Below, piece by piece: positions 19,632 to 31,835 of a DNA stretch of 64,000 bases. This DNA comes from Phytophthora colocasiae (lineage: Eukaryota > Oomycota > Peronosporomycetes > Peronosporales > Peronosporaceae), in the NCBI GenBank assembly GCA_018806915.1, contig JAGKQI010000096.1, positions 620,001 through 684,000 of the forward strand. Direction: 5' to 3'. Position 1 is the first letter of the stretch. Each line of letters opens with the position of its first letter. Made by a program: the position numbers and the translations under genes. The notes beneath the pieces are model-generated. The model did no database searches. It saw only the letters and a program-made list of their open reading frames with translations, and was not told the origin of the DNA.

Positions 19632-20158
19632 GTGGCACAATGTCGCACGTCACCCATCATCATGGTCGTTCTGCGTCAGATCCGGCTTAATTTGAATCCA
19701 CTTCACCACACTTTCAAGTGGAGTCGGAAGTGGTGCTGGATGATTCCAAAACACTTCCTTTGCCTGCATGTGGTGTTTTGGACGATTGGAGCAGGCAACG
19801 CCGGAGCAGATCAGATCGAAATCGGTTTTTCCCTATCGTAGCCATACATATAACATTCTTAGGACGTTTCAAGGACGACGAGCACTGCAACGACCGATGT
19901 CTTGCATTCCAATTTCGACCTCGACTTCTAACAACCTCAAGCTTGCGTCTCCACGCTCTACGCTACTCTCTCGGACCAAATACGACGCCTGTAATCACGG
20001 GTGCGTCCGGAAACATCTATTCCCTGCGACCTGGGACATTCGAAGTCATCGAGTTCGCGTGTATGGACGCACATAAGGCTTGGCTTTGCGACGAGGAAAA
20101 GTGGCGGTTAGTCTTGTTCGAAGTGGACGGTGGACAACCGAGGGGGAACAAGAAGTAG
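19632..20158 (+). other. Unrecognised ORF region
   Basis: The frame 19718-20158 (146 codons, TAG stop) ends in a protein-like segment (SLRPGTFEVIEFACMDAHKA, then DEEKWRLVLFEVDGG). The upstream part is less convincing and overlaps another frame from 19632. No family recognised. It may be the 5' part of the DIRS-like element or a separate scrap. Confidence 0.25.
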
Positions 20159-20279
20159 AGATTTAGCGGCAGACTCCTGAGCCACTGCGGCGGATAAAAC
20201 AGCGATCTAACCGATCTTCGACATCGTGAGCTCCGAGTTGTTTCGTGTCACGGTTAAACATATTTTAAATTATGTCTAC

Positions 20280-23200
20280 TACAAGGATGACAAACGATCT
20301 CCACCATGAGGACTGGTGTTTCCTGATTCTATTCTTACTCCTGACGAAGAGATGCGTCCTGTAGTCAATGTGGTCCCACAGCAGCTAGATGATGGTCTAA
20401 GTGATTCAGATGACGACGACAGCTTTGTTCCAGCAAGCGCGACAAATTCGCGAAGAACTGAAGAATTTCCTAGGAAAAGGCGGCGAACTAACAGCGGAAC
20501 AAGTGGTGGCAGAAGATAAATTACAAGAATTACAAGCACGATGGGGAGATGGTCGAGATCTTCTGACGGATTTAGACCAGCTTATCTCGTTACGACGTGT
20601 GGGAGCTACGACTGAGCGCAACGGATTAATTACAATGCCTGTGAGTGGTGCAGCAGAAGATAAAAGTCATTTCCAGCCTTCTGGAACTCAGAATCGGATC
20701 CAACAGGCTCTAATACGCGGTAAGTTTGCGAATTTGACTCCACAACAATTTGTTGGGCAGATACATTGGAATACGTACGGCTTCTTTCCACACCCTGCTG
20801 TGCTGTGCGGTCTCTTCAGTTGGAACTTTAGTACCCGAAGAATCTCAATAATGCATTTTGTGCGGATCAGCGATCGCGAGAAACGCGACGCAGTTCGAGA
20901 CCATGACACGAGCAGTTTCTCGAGAAATAATACGCTTGCCCAGCTAAGACCTGTTACTGATTTCCTGACAGTCCTTGGAGCCATTGACGTTCTATCCAAC
21001 AGGACCAACCAACTGTACCAGACAGGGGTCCAGGAGTTATTCGCCGAACGTCAAGACTCTTGGTAGAACTACATGTCCGAGAATACCAACATCTGGAAGG
21101 GTCCTGCTAGAACTGGTTTCCTGAATCGACGATCGTCTCGAACTGTTTCGTGTGCATATGGAAGACAACGCGGTACTTCAGACCGCATATATCAAAGCTC
21201 AGTTCAATACCTCGCATGAGGCATTTATGCGGAGTAACCAGCGAACTCTGCGTCAAGATGGCGGGCAGCCCTGGAAAAATCCCGCGCCATCGGTAGTTCA
21301 AGCCGGCTGGAGGGACACCCGGCTCGAAAAACGGTGGGAAACTTTGATAAACGCCGTGCCAAAAATCCGGTCCCAATAGAGACGCAAAAGGCACTGCCGA
21401 AACTTGGCGGTAAGGCTATCGGTATACAAAATATGTCGCAAGAGGTATGTTGCGGCTGGGGAGACCTTTGCCGCGTTGACGATCGGGTTTACTTCAAGCA
21501 TGCTGCCCTGGATGAGTCGGTCAAGAAAGACATTGAGAAGACGTACGGGATCTGTCAGCAGACATACAATGACGGTTAAAGAGCAGCAGTACTACGGGGG
21601 GACGTGCATGCGGGTGATAAAGAGGCAAGACTCGGCGTATCTTCCTCAGAGATTAATTTGACTTCACCACTTGGGCCCGGCCATCGTAAAAATGTTCCAG
21701 TTAAAAGTTGAAACAAGATAAACCAGTCCCTCCCATGACACAACTTCTCCCGATCTGTGCTCGTATAATACCCCACGCATTGGTAACGGCAACAGCTCCC
21801 AAGTGTGCGGGTCCAACGTGAAAAGAATGTCGAGAAACGTCGAGTGTGTCACTCACCTTTTCGATAGTCACAGCAGGAGCGAATGTGGTCCCCCGCTGGA
21901 AGTATATCCATCACAGCGCCAACGCATTTATGACAGTACCCTCCGTGTATTGAAGATCATTGGAGTCTTCCGTGACAGATCGTTTTAACACAGAACTGTA
22001 ACGACATAAGTTGTCCTCATCGAAGCCGTGTCCAGCTTCAACTACCGCTGGGGGTCAAGTAAAGTACCTAATTGATCGACAAAAGAAGCGTATCTACAGT
22101 GATTTCTTACGTCAGTCAAACGTACAGATTCCTGAGTTTGTTCATCTTTTACGAGGAGAGGCCGTTTGAGATACAAGACCGAACAAGGCTCCGGACATTC
22201 CTGCTCGGCATCCTGCATGGGAAACCTACGAACACAAAAGCGAATGGGAAGAGATTGTTCAACACGGAGTCACGTCAAAGCGGAAGAAACCGTTCGTAAA
22301 ACAACAAGCACCACCTGCTTATCGTGGTTCTGCTCGGCGCGCTTTAAACACAATCATCAAGAGCTGGACAAGACACGAGCCGCTACCTTATTCTCGATCT
22401 TGACTTGTTGCTGTCACTGGATGGGATTACTTGCAGTCTGTTTGGAGCAGTCCAGAAGGGAGATTTAGATCTCTCAATTGATGCACGCCTCATACACGAC
22501 CTATCATTCCCAAAAGGATCTCCAGTAAACGACAATACTGGCGGCGAACGAGTGATTCCAGTTTCTTATTACTATTATGCTCGCGCTAATCGTGTATTGG
22601 ATGTGGTTACCGAGCACCCTGGTAAACAATAGATTATGTCCGATGACGTGAATGGCGCTTTCCAAAATATTCCGGTCATGCAAAGTCTGTGAGCCGATTT
22701 GCGGGAACAACCCCAGAGTTGTGTATTCTCGTGATCGTTTTATATGGTCCGTTTGGGTGAAGCAACTCACCGTCAGCGTATTGTATCGCTGGAGCTGGTA
22801 TAAACCACTTATATTCTAACTCCAGACCAACGTGGCCAGGTCGTCACGAGTTTGATATGCCTCCGTTTGATGGAAAAGTGTGGTGTGACGACCACGTATC
22901 AATTGAAGCTGATGTTAGCTCACGATTGTCTGAAGCAAATCTGGCGCTGCGAACAGCTATGATTACTGTGCTGGGATCCAATGCTTGCCATGAGAAGAAT
23001 TTTTCCGTGTTTCCAGGAAGGCAAAGCTCTTGGGCTCTTGTGGAACCTCACCGAGTTGTCGGTCTCTATACCCCCTGAGAAAGTGGCAAAGACCTTGCTT
23101 CGAATCCGAGAGATGGAAACCTCCGCAAAAATGACAAGGACAAAGATAAACAAGATTGTGGGTAGTCTTCGACATGTAGTAACATGTATCTGTCCCGCAG

Positions 23201-24087
23201 CATCTTTCTTCCAACGGATCGCTGAACTAGCGCAACTGGCACCTCATTTCGGCTCGACAATTATCCAGTTATAGAGGATCTACGGTGGTTCGACCTGATA
23301 CTGCAAATAGGTAGGCTAAAATCGATCCCAATGCGGGGGTTCGTGGAGCGTTCCGTCCCTGATTTTCATGTGCAGATGGGTGCAAGTGAAAGAGGCCTTT
23401 GCGCGCTTTTTTCAGCACGAAAACAATATTTTCAGCTCGAGCTCGACGATGCTCAATTGCAACTGATTCAAAACTTCAATCAATCCGGCGACAACGATTT
23501 TGGGTAAATGTTCGGGAACTTATGATTGTTGTTTATGCCTCTCTTGTCTGAGGAAGCGCGTGGGCAAGCTCGGGCGCTAGGAACAAGACTCACATCAGAT
23601 TCTGGATCGATAATATGGCTGCAGTGCCGTGGAGCAACAAAAGATTCAGCATAAATTCGTTCGCGTAATTACTGGTGCGAATCTTGAGCCTAGAGGTGCA
23701 ACACGGGCTTTTCGCAACGGCTGCACACATCGCGGGAGTCAAGAACGACATGGCAGACGCTGGCAGCAAGTGCGTGGCAGCCATCAACACGTGCACTAAC
23801 ATTTGGCTATTCGTCTTCCTCCTGGGAACAGGTGGAGATCCGAAGCGATTGGCGAAATCTCTCAAAGCTCTGGGAGCACTGTAGCGCGCGGGAGCAAACA
23901 ATATGTCCAAAATACGAAGCAGCATGGTCTCAATGGGCAAGGCGGTGTGCCATGATGGATTTCGACCCGTGGTTGCACGAGACTAAAGACGATCACAACA
24001 CAATGCAACTCGGTGCGTACGCGGTCTACCTGTGGCAGTTCGGTATGAACCGGTCAAGCAAAGGCAATACCTACTCCACTATATGCC
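20280..24087 (+). mobile_element. DIRS-like retrotransposon, degenerate and 3'-truncated
   Basis: A gag-like ORF (20401-21066) with a coiled-coil N-terminus is followed by a decayed reverse transcriptase: ARLIHDLSFPKGSPVND near 22480, DVNGAFQNIPV near 22640, and WCDDHVSIEADV near 22875 in the YxDD position. Then comes a well-preserved connection (ISV/SIPPEKVAKTLLRIREME, KIVGSLRHVVTCICPA). RNase H pieces follow (RGFVERSVPDFHVQMGASE, then HGLFATAAHIAGVKNDMADA). Last is the start of a tyrosine-recombinase N-terminal domain (AAWSQWARRC, LGAYAVYLWQFGMNR) that stops at the block edge. RT, RH and a tyrosine recombinase in this order are diagnostic of DIRS/Ngaro elements. Confidence 0.7.
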
Positions 24088-25951
24088 GCGGAACGGAAGG
24101 AGCCCGTCGCGGACTTGTCTCAGATCAGTGAGACGCCGAAGAGCGGCGAACCGGCGGTGATGTCGAAGAAGAAGCGACCAAAGAAGAAGTCGAAGAAAAA
24201 CAGCAAGAAGGAGAGAACGGTTGTCGCAGAAGACGCTGCAGGAGTGGAAGGAGCTGGTGCTGATGAAGAGCAGCTACCAGCAGAAGAGGTGCAGCCCACG
24301 CGTATGCGCACGCGCTACATGGGCAAGAAGTACGTGCCCGTTGACAGCGTGGGCGCGGTAATGCTCAAGGACCCGAAGAACTTCCGCGAGGCGATGAGGG
24401 ACCCGCGCGCAGAGAAGTGGAAGCAAGCCATCAGAGAAGAGATCGAGGCGCTGGAACAGAACGGCACGTGGAAGGTGGTGAAGAAGCCGGAGAACGCGAA
24501 GCTTCTGCACACCAAGTGGGTATTCAAACTAAAGACGCACGCGGATGGTACCATCGAGCGGTACAAAGCTCGATTGAAGGCGCGTGGCGACGAGCAGGAG
24601 TATGGAGTCGACTATACATACACTTTCTCTGCTGTTCTCGACATGGAGTCGGGAAAAATCATCTTGGTAGTGTCGCGCATCTGGAAGGTTCCTGCGCGCC
24701 ACGGAGACGTGCCAAGTGCTTACGTGAAAGCTAAGAAGGAGGCAGAGCTGGTCATCATGCTCGTCATCCCCACCGGAATGGAATTCATAGAGGAGCAGCT
24801 TCGTGCACTAGGAGTCAAGAGCAAGTACGAGCTGGCGTTGTTGCTCGAGAAAGGGCTCTACGGGCTCAAGCAGTCGGGCAGGCTTTGGAACCAGTTGCTG
24901 CATAGCATCTTGCTGTCGCTGGGATTCCGGCAGTGCTACTCGGACAGCTGCCTCTACATTAAAAGCGAAAAAGATGGCATGACGCTCGTAGGCGTGTACG
25001 TCGACGACATCATCGTTATGGCCACAAGCGTGGAGAAGGTGGACAAGTTCTTTCAGGACATGCAGGTTGTGGAGCTGAAGGACTTAGGAGTCGTGTCAAA
25101 GTTCCTGGGTGTAGCCTTTACCTACGACGAAGAGGATGGCTGGGCTCTCGACCAGGAGCAGGTGATCCAGGACATGTTGATGAAGTTCGGATTGGACAAG
25201 GCGGCCCCGGTCAGCACACCAATCGGAGGCGAGCAAGACGGCGAGGCACCAGGTGAGTTATTGCCTAGTGGTGGTGCTGGTACACCAGGTCGCCCGACGG
25301 TGCAGACGTTTCGGTCAGTAGTGGGCAGCTTACTCTGGGTATCGAGGTGCACGCGACCCGACATCTCGTTCGCCGTGCATCGTGCGACGAGGAACTCGCA
25401 CGCACCGAGAGAGGCTGACTGGAGACTGGCGAAGCGAATCGCCAAGTATCTCAAAGGTACCAAGAGCATCAAGTTCGTAATGAACGCAGACAAGAACGCG
25501 ATGGGCGAGGATGGTGTGCTGGTGGAGGCGTACAGTGACGCCGACTACGCGGCTGACAAAGAAGGACAGGGAGTTCAGTGGTGGCGTTGTAATGATGGCC
25601 GGCGCTGTGGTAGCGTGGATATGCAAGAAGCAAGCGTGCGTCGCGCTCTCGACGATGGAGTCGGAGTTTGTCGCCGCCTCACACACTACTGCGCGCATGC
25701 TCGGCGTCATTGAGTGTTTGAAAGAGATAGGGATCAAGGTGCGGATGCCGTCACTGCTACACGTCGACAATCAAGCGGCGATCGCTCAACTAGAAGGCGA
25801 GGACACCACTGGGCACGCGAAGCACATTGACACCCGCCACAAGTTCGTGAAAGACTTCGTGAAGAAGAAGGTGCTGCTGATCAACTACTGCGAGTCCAAA
25901 AAGATGCGAGCGGACGTCCTGACGAAGGTCATCCCGGCGCCGGCTCGCTGA
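24088..25951 (+). pseudogene. Copia unit A reverse transcriptase / RNase H
   Basis: Open frame 24115-25713: a Lys-rich linker (KKKRPKKKSKKNSKK), then the RT with EIEALEQNGTWKVV, YKARLKARG, LYGLKQSGRLW and the catalytic YVDDIIVMA. It continues to the RNase H start (EAYSDADYAADKE). A frameshift near 25565, shared with unit B, separates the RNase H rest (SGGVVMMAGAVVAW, STMESEFVAAS, HVDNQAAIAQLE, TRHKFVKDFV) in the frame ending at 25951. The polypurine run GGGAAGGAG lies just before LTR2. Confidence 0.9.
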
Positions 25952-25997
25952 ACGACGTGGGCTTGTGATGATTTCAGGTTGACCGCACGGGAAGGAG

Positions 25998-26225
25998 TGT
26001 CGGAACTCGCCAGTGATCTTGAGAATGTGCGTGTATGATGTGGTAGTATCTCATCCAACGTGCAGGCGGAGATGGCGGAGAACGAGATGGTGCAGTAGGA
26101 TAACACGTACGACTAAACGAACAGCAGCAAGAATTACGTAGTGAACTTGGCCAAGTGGCCTTACATAACCAACAAATACATCAGTCTTCAATCTTCCTCG
26201 CCGAGCTCACTTCAACCTGCCAACA
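25998..26225 (+). repeat. Copia dimer LTR2 (228 bp, shared by both units)
   Basis: Begins TGTCGGAACTCG and ends CCAACA, directly followed by the unit B primer site. It serves as 3' LTR of unit A and 5' LTR of unit B. Confidence 0.95.
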
Positions 26226-28985
26226 GGTTATGAGCCCAATAAGCTCCGACGACACCTTACAACGGCCAAGCCCTGCGCACGACGTGCACGACACCGACGT
26301 CCAAGGGCTGAACGTGGCTGCAGACCCGTTCGAGTTGTTCGAGGGGACGCGCTCCGACTCGGGCTCGTCCGAACCCCATGCAAGGGGCAGTCGGGGCTCC
26401 AGCGAGAGCTCCGAGCGAATCGACAGACTCGAAGGACTGCTCGAAGGGATGGCCAAGCAGCAGGCCCAGTTCATGGTCAATCAAGCGAAACTGCAGGAGC
26501 AGCTGCAGCATCGCAACGAGCCGTCGCACGCGCCGCCGTACGAGAACCAGTACTGCGCGTCGAGCGCGTTCACGGACTTTTTAAAGACCAGAGACCGACG
26601 AATGAGAGTAGGCTCTCTCGGCGCGTCGATGCTCTCGGTAGTACCGACAGCACCAACGCTCCCGGCGCCGAAGCGTCCGGTGGAGCATGCGACGAATGTG
26701 TAGCAACCACAACAGCAGCCGTATGTGCCGCCGCCGGAGCAGTTCGTGCCGCCGACGAACTTCTGTATCAAGGTCCCGAAGCCGCGGGACCTGGACTGGC
26801 CTGGATTCGGGAAGTTCTCAGGCAAAGATGTATACCCGGGACTGGGGGCGGACTTCAAGTCGTGGGGACTGAGATTCCTGCAGCGCCTGGCTGCAGCACA
26901 GCAGATGAGCGGAGGAGACTGGCCGGAAGAGTTCCGCATCCTCGCTCTTAATGGTAAGCTCGATGGCACAGCACTTGTGTATTTCGAGAGGATGGTCCCG
27001 CTCTGGACGGCCGAATCATCCACGTTGGAACACGTGATGAACAGGATGCTCGTGCCGTACATGACAACAATTACTGCGAGCAAGGGACTGCAGTTGATGA
27101 CTTCGGAGAAGTCGAAGTGCAGAACATGGGCCGAGCAACCAGTACTTGACGTACGTGGCTGAGCGCTCGGATGCTCGGATTTGCATGTATTACAGAGTCT
27201 GTGCAAGTCGGCGCCATCGTATTTGCAGAGTGCGATGTTGACGCGACTGAACTCGCAGCGCGTCGACTATCTACAGCAGGGCACGGAGTTGGTGGCGTTC
27301 GCGATTGAGTACGAGGCGAATATGCTCAAGCAGGAGATCGGGCGCGGCCAGTGAGGTCGCGGGAACCGCGGATGAGGCGGTCGATTTCACGGTGGTGGTC
27401 GTGGAGATCAAGGTGGACGAGGATCTGTTGCCCGTGTTGACGGCACGGAGACTCGCTCCTGCTACAATTGTTTTGAAGCCGGGCACCTAGCTAGATACTG
27501 GCCAGGTATAGAGAACAGCGAAGCTAAGACATCAACTCGAGTCACGCTGGCCGTCGGAACCGGCACGAACGCGGAATCGTCCACGTGGATCTTGGACAGC
27601 GGGTCCAGTGTGAACTTGGTGAAGAACGAGAAGTTGTTGCGGAACGCCGTAGACTGCGACGAGCAGTATCGAGCGGCTAACGGCGACCTTATACACGTGG
27701 TCAAGAAGGGTACGGTGGTGCTGCGGGCGATAGTGGATAGCAACGAGGTCATCGTGGACTTGTCTGACGTCTACTACGGTGATAACCTACCGGACAACAT
27801 CATCCGCTACGGTATATTGGAGGAGAAGGGCGTGTACCTGGAGCGCCACGGCGGTAAGAGCTACACAGTGCAGAAGAACACTGGCTTGCGGATCTTCGAG
27901 GTCTACAGATGCAACAAGGTGCTGATGATAGACGAAATGGGTGAGATGACAACGGAGATGCGCGTCAACGCGGTGACGGAGGCAGTCAAGGCAGCGAGCG
28001 AATCACTTGATGATGCTATGACGGAGGCGACGCTGCTCGAACTACACAAAAGGCTGGGCCACATTGCGTACGATACAGTTGAGCGTATGGCCGACACGCC
28101 TGGATCTGGTATCCGGCTGACAAGCAGAGAGCGACCCAACTGTTTGACCTGTGCACAGGGCAAGCAGAGTAAGAACAATCAGTCCAAGAAGGACACGGGC
28201 GCGAACGCACCGATTGACAAGATTGGTGGCGTCATAGGCAGTGACATTAAGGGCCCCATGACTCCGAGGGACAGGCGCGGCAACAAGTACCTGATCAATT
28301 TCATTGACTACTCGACGAACTACGTGCGCGTCTTCCTCGCGAAGAACAAGGCGGATGCTACAAGCGAGTTTGAACACTTCTTAGTGTACTTTGAAAAACG
28401 ATTCAATTGCCGGATTCATGTACTACGTACCGCCGGGGGCAAGGAGTACGTGAACGTGGACCTGTTCTGCAAGGAAGCAGGCGTTAGACGTCAGATTAGC
28501 GAGCGCGAGAATCAGCATCGAATGGCAAAGCAGAAAGAATGCACCGCACCGTTCTGAACATGGCACGTTGTATGCTGTTTGCGAGTGGGTTGCCGTTGTA
28601 CTTCTGGGGAGACGCAGTGGAGTACGCTGCTTTCGTGTTGAACAGGTGCTCGTGCAGCGCGAACCCCAAGCACATGTCTCCGCTCGACATGTTGACGGGC
28701 AAGATGCCAAGCTTGTCCGACATCGTCACATTCGGGAGCCCGTGCACAGCCTACAGAGATCCTGGCAAGAAAGCATGGAAGTTCAGAGCACAGGTTGGCA
28801 TGATCGTGGGCAAAAATGACGAGACGAGGATTCAAAGTGTACTTACCGAAGGACCGGATCGTAATTACCACCCAGCACATCAAGAACGTGGAGACGCTGG
28901 ACAGCAAGCAGAACACGCAGCTGCAGGCGCAACTCGAGCGCGAGGAGCCCGAGCTGAAGAGAACTGTTGAAAATGGCGAGAAGGC
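26226..28985 (+). pseudogene. Copia unit B gag, protease and integrase
   Basis: Near-identical to unit A: primer site, gag with the same TAG (26701-26703), the same shift near 27130, knuckle with missing last Cys, protease DSG near 27597, integrase with Ala at the second catalytic position, and the same shift near 28518. Private differences from unit A include a one-base loss in gag (CTCGGATG against CTCCGGATG), a few substitutions, and no foreign block. The uninterrupted integrase-to-RT frame (28816-30612) defines the insertion point in unit A. Confidence 0.9.
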
Positions 28986-30850
28986 CGCGGAACGGAAGGA
29001 GCCCGTCGCGGACTTGTCTCAGATCAGTGAGACGCCGAAGAGCGGCGAACCGGCGGTGATGTCGAAGAAGAAGCGACCAAAGAAGAAGTCGAAGAAAAAC
29101 AGCAAGAAGGAGAGAACGGTTGTCGCAGAAGACGCTGCAGGAGTGGAAGGAGCTGGTGCTGATGAAGAGCAGCTACCAGCAGAAGAGGTGCAGCCCACGC
29201 GTATGCGCACGCGCTACATGGGCAAGAAGTACGTGCCCGTTGACAGCGTGGGCGCGGTAATGCTCAAGGACCCGAAGAACTTCCGCGAGGCGATGAGGGA
29301 CCCGCGCGCAGAGAAGTGGAAGCAAGCCATCAGAGAAGAGATCGAGGCGCTGGAACAGAACGGCACGTGGAAGGTGGTGAAGAAGCCGGAGAACGCGAAG
29401 CTTCTGCACACCAAGTGGGTATTAAAACTAAAGACGCACGCGGATGGTACCATCGAGCGGTACAAAGCTCGATTGAAGGCGCGTGGCGACGAGCAGGAGT
29501 ATGGAGTCGACTATACATACACTTTCTCTGCTGTTCTCGACATGGAGTCGGGAAAAATCATCTTGGTAGTGTCGCGCATCTGGAAGGTTCCTGCGCGCCA
29601 CGGAGACGTGCCAAGTGCTTACGTGAAAGCTAAGAAGGAGGCAGAGCTGGTCATCATGCTCGTCATCCCCACCGGAATGGAATTCATAGAGGAGCAGCTT
29701 CGTGCACTAGGAGTCAAGAGCAAGTACGAGCTGGCGTTGTTGCTCGAGAAAGGGCTCTACGGGCTCAAGCAGTCGGGCAGGCTTTGGAACCAGTTGCTGC
29801 ATAGCATCTTGCTGTCGCTGGGATTCCGGCAGTGCTACTCGGACAGCTGCCTCTACATTAAAAGCGAAAAAGATGGCATGACGCTCGTAGGCGTGTACGT
29901 CGACGACATCATCGTTATGGCCACAAGCGTGGAGAAGGTGGACAAGTTCTTTCAGGACATGCAGGTTGTGGAGCTGAAGGACTTAGGAGTCGTGTCAAAG
30001 TTCCTGGGTGTAGCCTTTACCTACGACGAAGAGGATGGCTGGGCTCTCGACCAGGAGCAGGTGATCCAGGACATGTTGATGAAGTTCGGATTGGACAAGG
30101 CGGCCCCGGTCAGCACACCAATCGGAGGCGAGCAAGACGGCGAGGCACCAGGTGAGTTATTGCCTAGTGGTGGTGCTGGTACACCAGGTCGCCCGACGGT
30201 GCAGACGTTTCGGTCAGTAGTGGGCAGCTTACTCTGGGTATCGAGGTGCACGCGACCCGACATCTCGTTCGCCGTGCATCGTGCGACGAGGAACTCGCAC
30301 GCACCGAGAGAGGCTGACTGGAGACTGGCGAAGCGAATCGCCAAGTATCTCAAAGGTACCAAGAGCATCAAGTTCGTAATGAACGCAGACAAGAACGCGA
30401 TGGGTGAGGATGGTGTGCTGGTGGAGGCGTACAGTGACGCCGACTACGCGGCTGACAAAGAAGGACAGGGAGTTCAGTGGTGGCGTTGTAATGATGGCCG
30501 GCGCTGTGGTAGCGTGGATATGCAAGAAGCAAGCGTGCGTCGCGCTCTCGACGATGGAGTCGGAGTTTGTCGCCGCCTCACACACTACTGCGCGCATGCT
30601 CGGCGTCATTGAGTGTTTGAAAGAGATAGGGATCAAGGTGCGGATGCCGTCACTGCTACACGTCGACAATCAAGCGGCGATCGCTCAACTAGAAGGCGAG
30701 GACACCACTGGGCACGCGAAGCACATTGACACCCGCCACAAGTTCGTGAAAGACTTCGTGAAGAAGAAGGTGCTGCTGATCAACTACTGCGAGTCCAAAA
30801 AGATGCGAGCGGACGTCCTGACGAAGGTCATCCCGGCGCCGGCTCGCTGA
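28986..30850 (+). pseudogene. Copia unit B reverse transcriptase / RNase H
   Basis: The frame 28816-30612 runs from the integrase C-terminus through the Lys-rich linker and RT (YVDDIIVMA) to the RNase H start. The shared frameshift near 30465 moves the RNase H rest into the frame ending at 30850. The sequence matches unit A except for single substitutions (for example Leu for Phe in TKWVxKLK). Confidence 0.9.
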
Positions 30851-30896
30851 ACGACGTGGGCTTGTGATGATTTCAGGTTGACCGCACGGGAAGGAG

Positions 30897-31124
30897 TGTC
30901 GAAACTCGCCAGTGATCTTGAGAATGTGCGTGTATGATGTGGTAGTATCTCATCCAACGTGCAGGCGGAGATGGCGGAGAACGAGATGGTGCAGTAGGAG
31001 AACACGTACGACTAAACGAACAGCAGCAAGAATTACGTAGTGAACTTGGCCAAGTGGCCTTACATAACCAACAAATACATCAGTCTTCAATCTTCCTCGC
31101 CGAGCCCACTTCAACCTGCCAACA
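30897..31124 (+). repeat. Copia dimer LTR3 (228 bp)
   Basis: Begins TGTCGAAACTCG and ends CCAACA. It differs from LTR2 by about three substitutions. The base after it starts the right copy of the GGAGC duplication. Confidence 0.95.
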
Positions 31125-31215
31125 GGAGCGATGTTGACCGCCGGTTCCTCTCAGACCAAAAAAGAGGAATTACGAGGACTGGAGGACTTCATCGCAGGCG
31201 ACGGTCGTACAAACG
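31125..31215 (+). ncRNA. Fanzor relic, right part: conserved 3' non-coding end
   Basis: From GTTGACCGCCGG (31133) to about 31205 this aligns with 43612-43688 downstream of the larger Fanzor, although neither is coding there. Shared blocks are GTTGACCGCCGGT, TCTCAGAC, an A-run, and ATTACGAG. It ends in a small inverted repeat (TCGC-AG-GCGA). In the related TnpB systems the conserved 3' end of the element encodes the guide-RNA scaffold, so this is a candidate scaffold; that it is transcribed is inference. Confidence 0.45.
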
Positions 31216-31722
31216 ATCAAGACCTTAGGGCGGAGTTTTTAGTTCCAGTAAATGGCAGATTCCGGACACTATTCCGGACAGTCACAATATAAAAGGTCAC
31301 GTGTGCACACGAGTTATACACCAATTTGAAGCGCACTTATTTCATTCCGGACATGGCCGATTAGGGGAAAATGTAAGCGGATGCAGTGTGCAAAAGCATG
31401 ATTAGAATCAGCTGAAAAGGCCTGTGGGCTTCAAACGAGAGCAATGTAAAAAAACAGCGCAACAGTGAGCTGGAGAGATGTCTCTCTGACTTGGCAAATT
31501 GAAAAGTGAGGAGGGCTCACAGCAAAGGAGGTCACTATTAGAGTGAATATGCACAATTCAACGATTTGAGAAAAATGATGTGCATTGTTCAGTCCATTCA
31601 TTCTAGAATCAATCACTCCGACGGCAGTGCATATCCCTCACTCCTGTTTTACTTCCAGCTCACACAAGTCTTAGCCTTCTCTGGCACTTCTCGGTACGCA
31701 CGGCTCGCAGATCATCTCTACC

Positions 31723-31791
31723 ACCGACGTAGCTTAACGGCAAAGCGAGAGGGTCACTCCTCTAGACGTTGGTTCGACACCAGCCGTCGGT
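31723..31791 (+). tRNA. tRNA-like sequence with six-base anticodon loop (probable pseudogene)
   Basis: The acceptor ACCGACG/CGTCGGT (7 of 7 pairs), D stem GCTT/AAGC, anticodon stem AGAGG/CCTCT, T stem GTTGG/CCAGC with loop TTCGACA are all present in 69 bases. The anticodon loop has only six bases (GTCACT), so no anticodon can be read with confidence. It lies 45 bp from the end of the Crypton-like gene. It could be a decayed tRNA gene or the head of a tRNA-derived SINE. Confidence 0.55.
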
Positions 31792-31835
31792 ATGATCGTG
31801 CAGGGTTAAGAGTGTCGTGAAGACCGGACAATGGT

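Larger units (their letters stand above)
15851..24087. mobile_element. 8.2-kb foreign block inside Copia unit A
   Basis: Comparison with unit B shows that the sequence GAAGGC|CGCGGAAC is split here: the left part ends at 15850 and the right part resumes at 24088. A GC dinucleotide is present at both edges, either as a 2-bp duplication or as microhomology. Both ends of the block lie inside other coding regions: a DDE transposase lacking its N-terminus on the left and a tyrosine recombinase cut after its N-terminus on the right. The block is therefore not one intact transposon but a patchwork. Confidence 0.8.
12869..31124 (+). mobile_element. Tandem Ty1/Copia dimer with three LTRs and a 5-bp TSD (GGAGC)
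   Basis: The structure is LTR1 (12869-13089), unit A, LTR2 (25998-26225), unit B, LTR3 (30897-31124). The five bases before LTR1 (12864-12868) and after LTR3 (31125-31129) are both GGAGC, so the whole dimer occupies one insertion site. Units A and B differ at only a handful of bases outside an 8.2-kb block lodged in unit A. Both carry the same inactivating lesions: a gag stop, a gag frameshift, loss of the second catalytic Asp in integrase, an integrase frameshift and an RNase H frameshift. The gene order protease-integrase-RT-RNase H defines Copia. Confidence 0.9.
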
